DNA from: Candidatus Sulfotelmatobacter sp.
GTDB taxonomy: Bacteria; Eisenbacteria; RBG-16-71-46
Length of the DNA: 32,963 nucleotides
Assembly (NCBI GenBank): GCA_035498555.1
Contig: DATKAB010000138.1
Span: 1-32,963, forward strand
Reading direction: 5' to 3'
The notes under the pieces are model-generated. The model saw nothing but the letters and a program-made list of their open reading frames with translations. It was not told where the DNA came from and made no database searches. The position numbers and the translations under genes were made by a program. Shown here piece after piece: positions 1 through 6,668 of this stretch (its first letter is position 1; every line of letters begins with the position of its first letter).

Positions 1-19
1 TCTGGTAGAGGCTGGACAT
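1..19 (-). CDS. 5' end of an unidentified gene cut by the window edge
   Basis: Only the first six codons (M-S-S-L-Y-Q) are inside the window. The start is supported by a GGAGAG ribosome binding site 5 nt upstream of the ATG and by a promoter-like pair at 111-139 on the same strand. The gap to the preceding minus-strand gene (stop at 170) is about 150 bp, so this is more likely a separate transcription unit than a continuation of that gene. No function can be read from six residues. Confidence 0.35.
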
Positions 20-110
20 GATGGCTCTCCGTGCCGGGCGCGGCCGGAACGACGCGGACTCGAGAGCGGGCGGAGGCCCATCCGAGATGCGCCCGGCAAA
101 AGGACGGGAG

Positions 111-139
111 AGACTAAGGCGACCGAAGCGGGGAAGCAA
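111..139 (-). promoter_or_regulatory. Putative sigma-70-type promoter for the left-edge gene
   Basis: On the minus strand TTGCTT (139-134) is separated by exactly 17 bp from TAGTCT (116-111). Transcription would start near 104 and give a leader of about 85 nt before the ATG at 19. The arrangement matches the TTGnnn-N17-TAnnnT form seen at several other genes in this window. It is a pattern match only. Confidence 0.35.
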
Positions 140-169
140 GCAAGGCGCGGCGTGCGGCCGCTCCCGCTT

Positions 170-961
170 TCAATGGTAGAGCGACTTGAGTCCGCCCCAG
201 GTGCTCTGCTTCGGGGTGTTGATCGCGGCGCACTGGCTGCCGGAGGAGCTCGCGCCGCTCTGCCACGTAATCTTCTGGCGGAGCAGCGCCGTGTTGAGCA
301 CCTGCGGGCCCAGGGTGGGTGGCTGCGACAGGTCGGTGCTCGGCTGAGACAGGACCACCTGATCGAGCACGAAGCACAGGGCGTCCGAGCAACCGGCGCA
401 GGAGCTGCTCGTCGCCCCGGAGTTGTTGATGGCGATCGAGCACAGATAGTACTCGTTGCCGGTGTTGGCCGTGATCGAGGCCGATGGTTGCACGGCGCAG
501 ACCACCTTGATACGAGCGCGGGAACTCGAGGTCAGGTCGTAGTATTGCCAGCTGATGCCGCCTGCGGCGTTGCCCCCCCAGGGATCCTCGCAACTGAACG
601 GCCCCGTGGTGAAACTGAAGTTGGCGGAGAGCGATCGCGAGCGGCAGCCTCCCGACGACTCGAGATGCCACCACGGCGATAGCGTGGACGCGCTCGAATA
701 CACGCTGATCGAGGCATCGAATGCGACCAGCTGGGGAATCGGTGAGTCCGGCATGGCCGAAATGTAGAAGACGTTGGTGCCCGATTCGGAGTTGCAGGCG
801 AAGCTCCTGGAATCCGCGCCGTTGGTGCCGCAGTCGTTCCAGGCGATGTTGAAGCCTCCGGCCAGGACCGTGGCCGGCTGATCGAAGCCCATGGTCAGGG
901 CGAGGACCAGCAGCGCCCCGCGGGCGGAGCGTGCATGCCGATTCGGGATGATCGAGTTCAT
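170..961 (-). CDS. Secreted Cys-rich hypothetical protein
   Basis: 263 aa. The start at 961 has a GGAGGG Shine-Dalgarno 9 nt upstream; a longer frame to 1069 lacks one. Residues 1-35 form a Sec signal peptide: a basic head, a hydrophobic core (ALLVLALTMG), and probable cleavage around TVLA|GG. The mature protein begins GGFNIAWNDCG and contains ten cysteines, an even number that fits disulfide bonds in the periplasm or outside the cell. It is rich in Ser, Thr, Asn and Gly and has no enzymatic motif I recognise. From memory, secreted proteins opening with a WNDCG-like sequence are common in Candidatus Eisenbacteria-like genomes; I cannot check this here. The gene is downstream of hldE-C on the same strand but has its own promoter, so it is probably expressed alone. 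Confidence 0.75.
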   Translation of the reverse strand: MNSIIPNRHARSARGALLVLALTMGFDQPATVLAGGFNIAWNDCGTNGADSRSFACNSESGTNVFYISAMPDSPIPQLVAFDASISVYSSASTLSPWWHLESSGGCRSRSLSANFSFTTGPFSCEDPWGGNAAGGISWQYYDLTSSSRARIKVVCAVQPSASITANTGNEYYLCSIAINNSGATSSSCAGCSDALCFVLDQVVLSQPSTDLSQPPTLGPQVLNTALLRQKITWQSGASSSGSQCAAINTPKQSTWGGLKSLYH

Positions 962-1020
962 GGGTTCGGCCCTCCGCGCATGCGCGACCGGGGCGGTACC
1001 GCCGGAGGGACCTCCCCATG

Positions 1021-1049
1021 ATTGTGCCGGGTCGCGCGATTTCGGTCCA
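1021..1049 (-). promoter_or_regulatory. Putative promoter of the secreted Cys-rich protein
   Basis: Minus strand TGGACC (1049-1044), 17-bp spacer, CACAAT (1026-1021). It lies in the 100-bp gap between hldE-C and the secreted protein. Transcription starting near 1014 would give a leader of about 50 nt, which opens with two small palindromes (GGAGG/CCTCC and GGCGGTACCGCC at 992-1003) before the gene's own GGAGGG site. Confidence 0.4.
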
Positions 1050-1061
1050 GCGCGAAATCCG

Positions 1062-1556
1062 TCAGTCATCGAGCGCGCTGCGCCCCTCGGCGGCTCGCGC
1101 CACGATGCGCGACGTGCTCTGGCCGTGGCGCAGCGGCACGTTCAGCACCCGGCCGCCTCGTTCGAGCACCAACTCGCGACCGACGATGTTCTCGACCGGC
1201 CAGTCCCCGCCCTTGACCAGCACGTGGGGCGCCACCTCCTCGATCAGGGCGAGCGGCGTGTCGTCGTGGAAGATGGGGGCCAGGTCCACGCACTCCAGCG
1301 ATTCCAGCAGCGCGGCGCGTTCCTCGGCCGGCACGATCGGGCGGCCGACGCCTTTCAGGCGCGCCACCGAGGCGTCGTCGTTGACGCCCACCACCAGGCG
1401 GTCGCCGAGCCCGCGTGCCTCCTCGAGATAGTCGAGGTGCCCGCGATGGAGCAGATCGAACACGCCGTTGGTGAACACGATCACCTCGCCGCGCTCGCGC
1501 CACTCTTCGACCGACTTGCGTTGTGCGGGCGTCAGGATCGCGGGCCGGCTCGGCAT
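1062..1556 (-). CDS. hldE: D-glycero-beta-D-manno-heptose 1-phosphate adenylyltransferase
   Basis: 164 aa cytidylyltransferase-fold protein equivalent to the C-terminal half of E. coli HldE (RfaE2). It adenylates heptose 1-phosphate to ADP-heptose for the LPS inner core. The nucleotide-binding motif is clear: FTNGVFDLLHRGHLDYL around residues 28-44 with the HxGH signature (HRGH), then VVGVNDDASV and the VKGGDW segment typical of the family. It overlaps the stop of the kinase gene by one base (TGATG), so the two are translationally coupled. The kinase and transferase are separate genes here, as in many non-enterobacterial species. Specificity for ADP-heptose is inferred from the paired kinase. 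Confidence 0.92.
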   Translation of the reverse strand: MPSRPAILTPAQRKSVEEWRERGEVIVFTNGVFDLLHRGHLDYLEEARGLGDRLVVGVNDDASVARLKGVGRPIVPAEERAALLESLECVDLAPIFHDDTPLALIEEVAPHVLVKGGDWPVENIVGRELVLERGGRVLNVPLRHGQSTSRIVARAAEGRSALDD

Positions 1557-2554
1557 CAGGCGCGGGCTTCCAGCGATTCCAGCAGCTGCCGCGGCGAGCA
1601 GCAGGCGGTGCCGACTTCGCGGATCACCACCCCGGCAGCGTGATTGGCGAGATGGCAGGCCTCGGGAAACTCGGCGCCGGCGGCAAGCGCGAGCGCCGCG
1701 ACGCTGACGACGGTGTCGCCCGCGCCGGTGACGTCGAACACTTCGCGCGCCATCGTCGGCAGGTGCGTGTAGGCGCCGCCGCGCTCGAACAGGCTCATGC
1801 CTTCGGGCCCGCGGGTCACGAGCACCGCCCGCGCATCGAGCCGCCGCTGAAGACCCCAGCCCACCTCCATCAGGCTCTTCTCGTCGCGAACCCGCGTGCC
1901 CTGCACGTAACCCGCCTCGTGCTGATTGGGAGTGAGCAGACTGACACCTCGGTAGGCGTCGATGTGGCTCTCCTTGGGGTCGACGCTGACCTCAAAGCCG
2001 CGCTCGCGCGCCACGCGCAGCGAGGCCTCGAGGGTTGCGGGAATCACCACCCCCTTACCGTAGTCGCTCACGATCAGGCCTTCGCACCGGGGCAGCACCG
2101 CCGCGATGCGATCGAGCAACGCCGCCAGCGCCGCACCCGACAGCTCGGCGCGCGACTCGAAGTCGAATCTCACCACCTGCTGGGCGTGCGCCACCAGCCG
2201 CGTCTTGAGCGTGGTGGGCCGCGACGGGTCACGAACCACTCCAGCCGCATCCACTCCCCGTTCCGCCAGCGCGACCAGAATGCGCTGCGCGGCGTCGTCC
2301 TCGCCCAGCACTCCGAGCAGCACGGGTCGCGCGCCGAGCGCGGCGAGATTGGCGCCGACATTGCCGGCGCCGCCGAGCGTAAACGACTCACGCTCGATCT
2401 CGACCACCGGCACCGGAGCCTCGGGCGAGATGCGCTCGACGCGGCCCCACAGATAGCGATCGAGCATCAGGTCGCCGAGCACCGCGATGCGGCGGTCGCG
2501 GAATCGCCCGACGAGCTCTCGCATCCGCGCGAGCTCGAAGTGAGTCGTGGGCAT
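1556..2554 (-). CDS. hldA: D-glycero-beta-D-manno-heptose-7-phosphate kinase
   Basis: 332 aa PfkB/ribokinase-family sugar kinase corresponding to the N-terminal half of HldE (RfaE1). It phosphorylates D-glycero-D-manno-heptose 7-phosphate at C1. Family marks: GDLMLDRYLWG near residues 27-37, the substrate-binding GGAGNVGANLAALG near 61-74, and the C-terminal anion-hole and catalytic-base motif DVTGAGDT near 274-281. It is first in a two-gene unit with the adenylyltransferase. There is no Shine-Dalgarno; a TTGACC-N17-TAGCGT promoter ends 9 nt before the ATG, so a leaderless or nearly leaderless transcript is predicted. The rest of the heptose pathway (gmhA, gmhB, hldD) is not in the window. 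Confidence 0.93.
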   Translation of the reverse strand: MPTTHFELARMRELVGRFRDRRIAVLGDLMLDRYLWGRVERISPEAPVPVVEIERESFTLGGAGNVGANLAALGARPVLLGVLGEDDAAQRILVALAERGVDAAGVVRDPSRPTTLKTRLVAHAQQVVRFDFESRAELSGAALAALLDRIAAVLPRCEGLIVSDYGKGVVIPATLEASLRVARERGFEVSVDPKESHIDAYRGVSLLTPNQHEAGYVQGTRVRDEKSLMEVGWGLQRRLDARAVLVTRGPEGMSLFERGGAYTHLPTMAREVFDVTGAGDTVVSVAALALAAGAEFPEACHLANHAAGVVIREVGTACCSPRQLLESLEARA

Positions 2555-2563
2555 GGGTGCGCG

Positions 2564-2592
2564 ACGCTACACCGCGACCTGAGGAGGGTCAA
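2564..2592 (-). promoter_or_regulatory. Promoter of hldA (divergent, near-leaderless)
   Basis: Minus strand TTGACC (2592-2587), 17-bp spacer, TAGCGT (2569-2564), then nine bases to the hldA ATG at 2554. The expected start about 7 nt past the -10 leaves a leader of only about 3 nt. The -35 box shares the inverted repeat at 2588-2603 with the opposite promoter. Confidence 0.6.
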
Positions 2593-2603
2593 CGTTCGTT
2601 GAC
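2588..2603. repeat. Perfect inverted repeat joining two divergent -35 boxes
   Basis: GTCAACG (2588-2594), TT, CGTTGAC (2597-2603). Each arm contains the TTGAC core of a -35 element, one pointing left to hldA and one pointing right to the GNAT gene. The symmetry may be a by-product of two facing promoters or an operator for a dimeric regulator. Confidence 0.6.
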
Positions 2604-2627
2604 GCTCGCCGCGCGCGCACCTAACGT
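2599..2627 (+). promoter_or_regulatory. Promoter of the GNAT gene (leaderless)
   Basis: TTGACG (2599-2604), 17-bp spacer, TAACGT (2622-2627), then seven bases to the ATG at 2635. The predicted transcription start coincides with the first base of the start codon, and no Shine-Dalgarno lies in front of this ATG. Confidence 0.6.
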
Positions 2628-2634
2628 GCCGCGC

Positions 2635-3537
2635 ATGTCGATCGCGATTCGCTCGTGGAACGCAGGCGAAGTGAACGCGCTGCGCGCACTGGCTCGGCAC
2701 CCATCGCTGCAGCGAGAGTTCGAGCTGTTGCAGGGACGCGGCCTCGACCAGCGGCTCGCCGACGCCTACAACCTCGAGTCCCTGCGACGCCTCGCGACGC
2801 TCGATGGTCGCGACGCCGGGTTCGCGTTCACGTTCGTCGTCCCGACCCTGGACGGGCTGCTGGCCGTGGTGCGCATCGGCGTGGTCGCGGAAGCACGCCG
2901 CCGCGGCGTGGGCCGCGCCCTGCTCGAGTCCTCGGTGGAGGGGCTGCGCTCCGCGGCCCCCGAATGTCGCCTGGTCTCACTCGGCGCCACCCTGCCCAAC
3001 GACGGCGCGGGCGCGTTCGCGGATCGCATGGGCTTCCTGCCGGTGCGGCGCTTCTGGCTGATGGAGCGCCGCGATCACTCGATCCCGCCGCCGGAGTGGC
3101 CGTCGGGAACCTCGGTCGAACCGTTCCGGGGCCGGCGCGAGCTCTCGCGATGGGTCGACGTCTTCAATCGTTCGTGGCGCGAGCACTGGCACGGAGTGCT
3201 CGCCCGCGAGGCCGATTTCTCGCGCCAGCTCGAGAGCGGCGCGGTGAGCGCAGATGGAATGCACTTCGCTCGCGCCGGCGATGCCGACGTCGGCTTCGTG
3301 CGCCTCACCCTGCACGAGAGTCGAGGCGAGATCGCAGTGGTCGGAGTGATTCCCGAGTGGCGGCGCCGCGGACTCGGACAGGCGCTGCTGCGCTTCGGCG
3401 GCCGCTGGCTGCTCGATCACGGTGCCCGGCGCGTGACCCTCACGGTGGACGGTGAGAACGAGCGCGCGCTCTCGCTCTATCGCAAGGAGCGCTACGAGGT
3501 GGTCGAAACCCGTCAGGTCTGGGAGCGCGGGATCTAG
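2635..3537 (+). CDS. Tandem-GNAT N-acetyltransferase
   Basis: 300 aa with two acetyl-CoA-binding GNAT domains, the arrangement of mycothiol synthase-like proteins. The first domain carries motif A as VVAEARRRGVGRALLES (about residues 85-101). The second carries it as VIPEWRRRGLGQALLRFG, followed by the VDGENERALSLYRKERYEV motif-B region near the C-terminus. The substrate is unknown: MshD-like architecture alone does not prove a thiol substrate, and no mshA-C genes are nearby. I chose the ATG at 2635 because it lies 7 nt after a strong -10. An alternative TTG at 2599 has GAGGAGGG upstream but would put the -35 box inside the gene. The gene ends against the convergent TonB-domain gene: both stops share the palindrome CTAG at 3534-3537. 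Confidence 0.88.
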   Translation: MSIAIRSWNAGEVNALRALARHPSLQREFELLQGRGLDQRLADAYNLESLRRLATLDGRDAGFAFTFVVPTLDGLLAVVRIGVVAEARRRGVGRALLESSVEGLRSAAPECRLVSLGATLPNDGAGAFADRMGFLPVRRFWLMERRDHSIPPPEWPSGTSVEPFRGRRELSRWVDVFNRSWREHWHGVLAREADFSRQLESGAVSADGMHFARAGDADVGFVRLTLHESRGEIAVVGVIPEWRRRGLGQALLRFGGRWLLDHGARRVTLTVDGENERALSLYRKERYEVVETRQVWERGI

Positions 3538-4181
3538 TCGCCGCTCGCGTCCGCCGGCCGCGCCGCCCCCTCGCTCCCGAGCACGAACCGCTGCCGGCAC
3601 CAGACCGGAATCGGCCTCCCGTTCTGCAGCGCGGGGTGAAATTTCATCGCCAGCGCACACTCCACCGTCGCCCGGACCGCCGACGAGTCGGCACTGCCGC
3701 CCGCCCACAGCGCGTCGCTGACGTCGCCGTTCTCGTCCACGCGCACGTCCAGCTCCACCCATTCCGATCGGCCGCGCAGCTTCGGGAATCGCAGCCGCGC
3801 GGGCTGACGCAGAATCGGCGGCTTGAGATCTTCGTCGGTGGCCAGCGCCGGCGCCGGCATCGGCTCGGGCTTCAGCGTGTCGAGTCGCGCCTCGGGCGGC
3901 GGCAGATCGAGCGCCGACGGACCCGGCGGGCTGGCCGCGACCGGTGGCGGCGCACGGCGCGTCACCGAGGCGATCCAGGCTCTCGCCGTGTCACGCGGTG
4001 CCGATGCACCGGGTCGCGCCACCGCCAGCGGGGTCGCGCGCCCGCTGTCGGCCACGATCTGGATCGGCAAGGGCAGTGACGCGCGAGACGATTCTCGCTC
4101 GCGAGCCTTCCCGCAACCCGGCAGCGCGAGCAGTAGGCCGACGAGAATCGCCGTGGCGAAACGTGATGAAACCCCGTGCAT
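3534..4181 (-). CDS. TonB C-terminal-domain lipoprotein
   Basis: 215 aa. The N-terminus is a lipoprotein signal peptide with lipobox LPGC (Cys about residue 23). A Pro/Ala-rich linker follows (residues about 45-125, with PPPVAASPPGPS), then a C-terminal domain of about 80 residues with the TonB_C pattern: a FPKLRGR stretch, a VELDVRVDENGDVSDALW beta-hairpin, and a VECALAMKFHPALQNGRPIPVW segment resembling the family's A.....W.F.PA...G.PV. Such stand-alone TonB_C lipoproteins differ from classical TonB, which has a transmembrane anchor and contacts outer-membrane receptors. No exbB/exbD lies nearby, so an energy-transducing role is doubtful. The -10-like TAGCGT ends 6 nt before the ATG. Confidence 0.8.
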   Translation of the reverse strand: MHGVSSRFATAILVGLLLALPGCGKARERESSRASLPLPIQIVADSGRATPLAVARPGASAPRDTARAWIASVTRRAPPPVAASPPGPSALDLPPPEARLDTLKPEPMPAPALATDEDLKPPILRQPARLRFPKLRGRSEWVELDVRVDENGDVSDALWAGGSADSSAVRATVECALAMKFHPALQNGRPIPVWCRQRFVLGSEGAARPADASGD

Positions 4182-4187
4182 GGCACG

Positions 4188-4193
4188 ACGCTA
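4188..4193 (-). promoter_or_regulatory. Possible leaderless -10 box of the TonB-domain gene
   Basis: TAGCGT on the minus strand, six bases before the ATG at 4181. It is the same hexamer as the -10 of hldA, but no TTGnC box lies 16-18 bp upstream, so this is weaker than the other examples. Confidence 0.3.
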
Positions 4194-4246
4194 CCACTCG
4201 GCCCGACTGTCGGGGCGGGCGGGGCGAGCCCACGGATTCGAGCCCC

Positions 4247-4275
4247 TTGTCGCGGCGCCCGCCCTCCTCTAGAGT
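4247..4275 (+). promoter_or_regulatory. Promoter of the UroD/MtaA-like gene
   Basis: TTGTCG (4247-4252), 17-bp spacer, TAGAGT (4270-4275). The predicted start near 4282 gives a leader of about 43 nt before the ATG at 4325. The region between the divergent TonB-domain gene and this one holds nothing else that I recognise. Confidence 0.5.
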
Positions 4276-4324
4276 CGGGTTGCAAAGAGATTCAGGCACT
4301 GCTCCCGCACCCGGACCTCCTTCG

Positions 4325-5344
4325 ATGTCCATGACTTCACGCGAGCGAGTTCAGGCCGCGCTTCGAGGCGACGCGGTGGATCGGCCTCCGGTTTCGTTCT
4401 GGGGCCACTTCTACGAGCGCGAATCCACCGCTCGCGAGCTGGTCGACGCGACGCTCGCCGCTCAACGCCAGTACGGCTGGGATTGGGTGAAGCTCAATCC
4501 GCGGCGCCAGTACCACGCCGAGCCCTGGGGGGTGCGCTGGCGCTACACGGGCAAGCCCGCCGAGAAGCCGGTGATCGAGGAGTGGCCCATTCACGGTCCC
4601 GACGACTGGGCGGCGATCACCCCGCGACCGTACGACCGCGGCGCCTTCGCCGAGCAGATCGAGGCGGTGAGGCTGCTGCGCGCCGGACTCCCCGCCGAGG
4701 TGCCCATCCTCCAGACCCTGTTCTCGCCGCTCGCCGTGTTGCGCGAGATGGTGCGCGAGCCCGCCGAGGTTCGGTCGCACCTGCGCTCGCACCCCGATCG
4801 AGTGCGGGGCGCCCTCGAAGCGGTGACTGCGACCCTCACGCCGCTCGCTCGGGCGTTCCTCGACGCGGGCGCGGACGGCCTCTACTTCGCGACCGTGGAC
4901 TGGGCGTCGCTCGATATGCTGACCGCCGAGGAGTATCGGCTCTGGGGCCGGCCCTACGATCTGCGCGTGCTCGCCGCTGCGCGCGGCGCGTGGTTCAACG
5001 TCCTGCACGTGTGCAAGCGGCGCAACCTCCTGTTCGAGCTGCGCGACTACCCGGTCGCCGCGTTCTCGTGGGCGGCGACCGATCCGCTCAATCCGACGCT
5101 CGCCGACGGCCTTCGCGAGCTGAAGGGCGCGGTGATGGGCGGCATCACTCACGACGAGCTCGCCACGCGGCCCGATCCCGAGTTCTTCGTCAGCGAGTAC
5201 CAGCGCGGGCTCGAGCAGACCGGAGGCCGCCGCTGGCTGGTGGCCCCCGGCTGCTCGATTCCGCCGACCACGCCCGCGGGCCACTTGCGAGCGGTCAAGG
5301 ACGCGGTGGAGGCCACACGTCTCATTCCGGAGCGTTCTCGGTGA
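4325..5344 (+). CDS. UroD-family protein with MtaA/CmuA-type zinc site (putative methyltransferase)
   Basis: 339 aa, a single uroporphyrinogen-decarboxylase-fold domain. The start is the ATG at 4325 (a second ATG at 4331 is equally possible); the longer frame upstream runs through the promoter. Haem-pathway UroD has a conserved Arg/Asp active site and no metal. Here I see H228-x-C230 (in LHVCKRR) and C310 (in APGCSIPP), which match the HxC...C zinc ligands of corrinoid-dependent methyltransferases such as MtaA and CmuA. That favours methyl transfer from a methylated cobamide to a thiol or similar acceptor. No corrinoid protein or methyltransferase partner is encoded nearby, so the substrates are unknown. 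It is followed 24 bp downstream by an exported thioredoxin-fold gene. Confidence 0.8.
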   Translation: MSMTSRERVQAALRGDAVDRPPVSFWGHFYERESTARELVDATLAAQRQYGWDWVKLNPRRQYHAEPWGVRWRYTGKPAEKPVIEEWPIHGPDDWAAITPRPYDRGAFAEQIEAVRLLRAGLPAEVPILQTLFSPLAVLREMVREPAEVRSHLRSHPDRVRGALEAVTATLTPLARAFLDAGADGLYFATVDWASLDMLTAEEYRLWGRPYDLRVLAAARGAWFNVLHVCKRRNLLFELRDYPVAAFSWAATDPLNPTLADGLRELKGAVMGGITHDELATRPDPEFFVSEYQRGLEQTGGRRWLVAPGCSIPPTTPAGHLRAVKDAVEATRLIPERSR

Positions 5345-5368
5345 GCGCGCTTCGGGGGAGGTATCGCC

Positions 5369-5956
5369 ATGAAGCGGATTCGCTGCGCAGGGATGCTCGT
5401 GCCGGCAATCGCTCTGGCCACGGCGGCGTTTGCCCAGCCCGACGCCCGGCAAACGGGGAAACAGCCGCCGCCCGCCACGACCTCGGCGTCTGGGGCGCCC
5501 CAGTATCACGCGCGCGCCAGCGGCCAGGTTTCGATTGGAGAGCTGGCGCCTGACTTCGAGCTCGACGGCTCGAATGGAAAACCGGTCAAGCTCTCGTCGC
5601 AGCGCGGGCGCTGGGTGCTGCTGGTATTCGGCGATCGCAAGGAATCGTTGCTCGCCCTGCGCGAGGTCTATCCGTCGCTCGATTCCGCCGGTGTCGAGCT
5701 GGTGGGCGTGTGCGCCGAGAAGGCTTACATCCTGGTCGACTACGCGAAGAAGTCGGGGCTCCCCTACCTGATGCTCGCCGACGTCTCGCGTGAGATCTCC
5801 GAGCTCTACGGGCTCTACGACGCCGAGGCGCGCACGGTGGTGCCCGGGTATCTGATTCTCGATCCGGACGGGAACATCCGCATGACGCTGCTCGGGCAGC
5901 GCTTGCCGGCCGCCGATCTTGCGCGGCTCGCCATCTACGTGTCGACGCGCACCTGA
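5369..5956 (+). CDS. Exported AhpC/TSA-like thioredoxin-fold protein lacking peroxidatic Cys
   Basis: 195 aa. GGGGGAGG precedes the ATG at good spacing. Residues 1-22 form a Sec signal peptide (cleavage about AFA|QP), then a Gln/Pro/Ser linker, then a thioredoxin-fold domain from about residue 55: GELAPDFELDGSNGKPVKLSS, WVLLVFG, and the cis-Pro region TVVPGYLILDPDGNI. In peroxiredoxins the WVLLVF strand is followed by a PxxxTxxC loop; here it reads GDRKESLLAL with no cysteine. The only cysteine in the mature domain is on the next strand (LVGVCAEK). Peroxidase activity by the usual mechanism is therefore unlikely. It sits just after the UroD-like gene and before a second protein of the same kind. 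Confidence 0.8.
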   Translation: MKRIRCAGMLVPAIALATAAFAQPDARQTGKQPPPATTSASGAPQYHARASGQVSIGELAPDFELDGSNGKPVKLSSQRGRWVLLVFGDRKESLLALREVYPSLDSAGVELVGVCAEKAYILVDYAKKSGLPYLMLADVSREISELYGLYDAEARTVVPGYLILDPDGNIRMTLLGQRLPAADLARLAIYVSTRT

Positions 5957-6048
5957 CCCGCCGCTAAAGCCGCCTCCGAGACGTGCCGAAAACGATGGCC
6001 ACGGCACGAACGAGTCATTTGGCCGACTCCCAAATCCTCGGAGGCCCC

Positions 6049-6657
6049 ATGAAACCCGCGGGCTTCGTGCTGGTCGCGCTCCTCGGCGCCTTCAATGGCG
6101 GTGACGGGATCGAGCGCGCCAGCCCGTTACCCTTTGATGGCCATTCGTCCACGACGCTCAGCGCGATCGCTCCGGAACCTCCCAACGCGCCGGTGCAGGT
6201 CGGCGATCGGGCGCCGGATTTCGCGTGGACGTCCGCGGACAACCACTCGCGGCGCCTGAGCGACGTGCTCGAGCACGCGCACGCGCTGATCGTCTTCGCT
6301 CCCACCGACGCGGTGCTGCAGAGTCTCGAAAGCGAGCGCGAGTCGCTCGCCGACATGGGCGTGGTGCCGGTGGCGATTCTCGAAGGTCGCAACGGCGCGG
6401 TGGCGGCTCACGCGCGGCGCGTGGGCGCCCACTATCTGGTGATCGCCGATAATCGCCACGTGATCGGTTCGGAATTCGACCTGGTCGACGCGACCACCGA
6501 TCGCACCGAGCCCTGCTGGTTCGTGGTGAGCCGCAGCGGCACGGTTCGGGGCCGCTGGCACGAAGGCGATCCGACTCAGGGCTGGACGCGGATCGCGGCC
6601 TCGGCGCTGGCGCTGCCGCTCGGCGAGGCGACCCGCCCGGCCTCTCGCGCTCGCTGA
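6049..6657 (+). CDS. Second exported thioredoxin-fold protein lacking active-site Cys
   Basis: 202 aa. I chose the ATG at 6049 because of the adjacent GGAGG and because it opens a signal-like segment (KPAGFVLVALLGAF); the frame extends upstream to 5983 without support. The domain begins near residue 53 with VGDRAPDFAWTSADNHSRRLSD, then ALIVFAPTDAVLQSL where peroxiredoxins have the peroxidatic cysteine, and RTEPCWFVVSRSGTVRG near the cis-Pro position. The one mature cysteine is in EPCWF. It is a diverged paralogue or analogue of the preceding gene, 92 bp downstream on the same strand. Role unknown. Confidence 0.7.
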   Translation: MKPAGFVLVALLGAFNGGDGIERASPLPFDGHSSTTLSAIAPEPPNAPVQVGDRAPDFAWTSADNHSRRLSDVLEHAHALIVFAPTDAVLQSLESERESLADMGVVPVAILEGRNGAVAAHARRVGAHYLVIADNRHVIGSEFDLVDATTDRTEPCWFVVSRSGTVRGRWHEGDPTQGWTRIAASALALPLGEATRPASRAR

Positions 6658-6668
6658 GTCGCCGCCGT

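Noticed and set aside
2599-2634. TTG at 2599 as start of the GNAT protein
   Set aside because: GAGGAGGG sits 10 nt upstream, but the same bases form the -35 box of a 17-bp-spaced promoter ending 7 nt before the ATG at 2635, and the extra residues have no family counterpart.
5369-5956. Annotating a functional peroxiredoxin
   Set aside because: The PxxxTxxC position contains no cysteine, so the usual mechanism is not possible.
4337-6007. Long minus-strand frame opposite the UroD-like and thioredoxin-like genes
   Set aside because: It has the low-complexity Arg/Glu/Gly composition expected of a reverse-strand shadow and crosses two well-supported genes.
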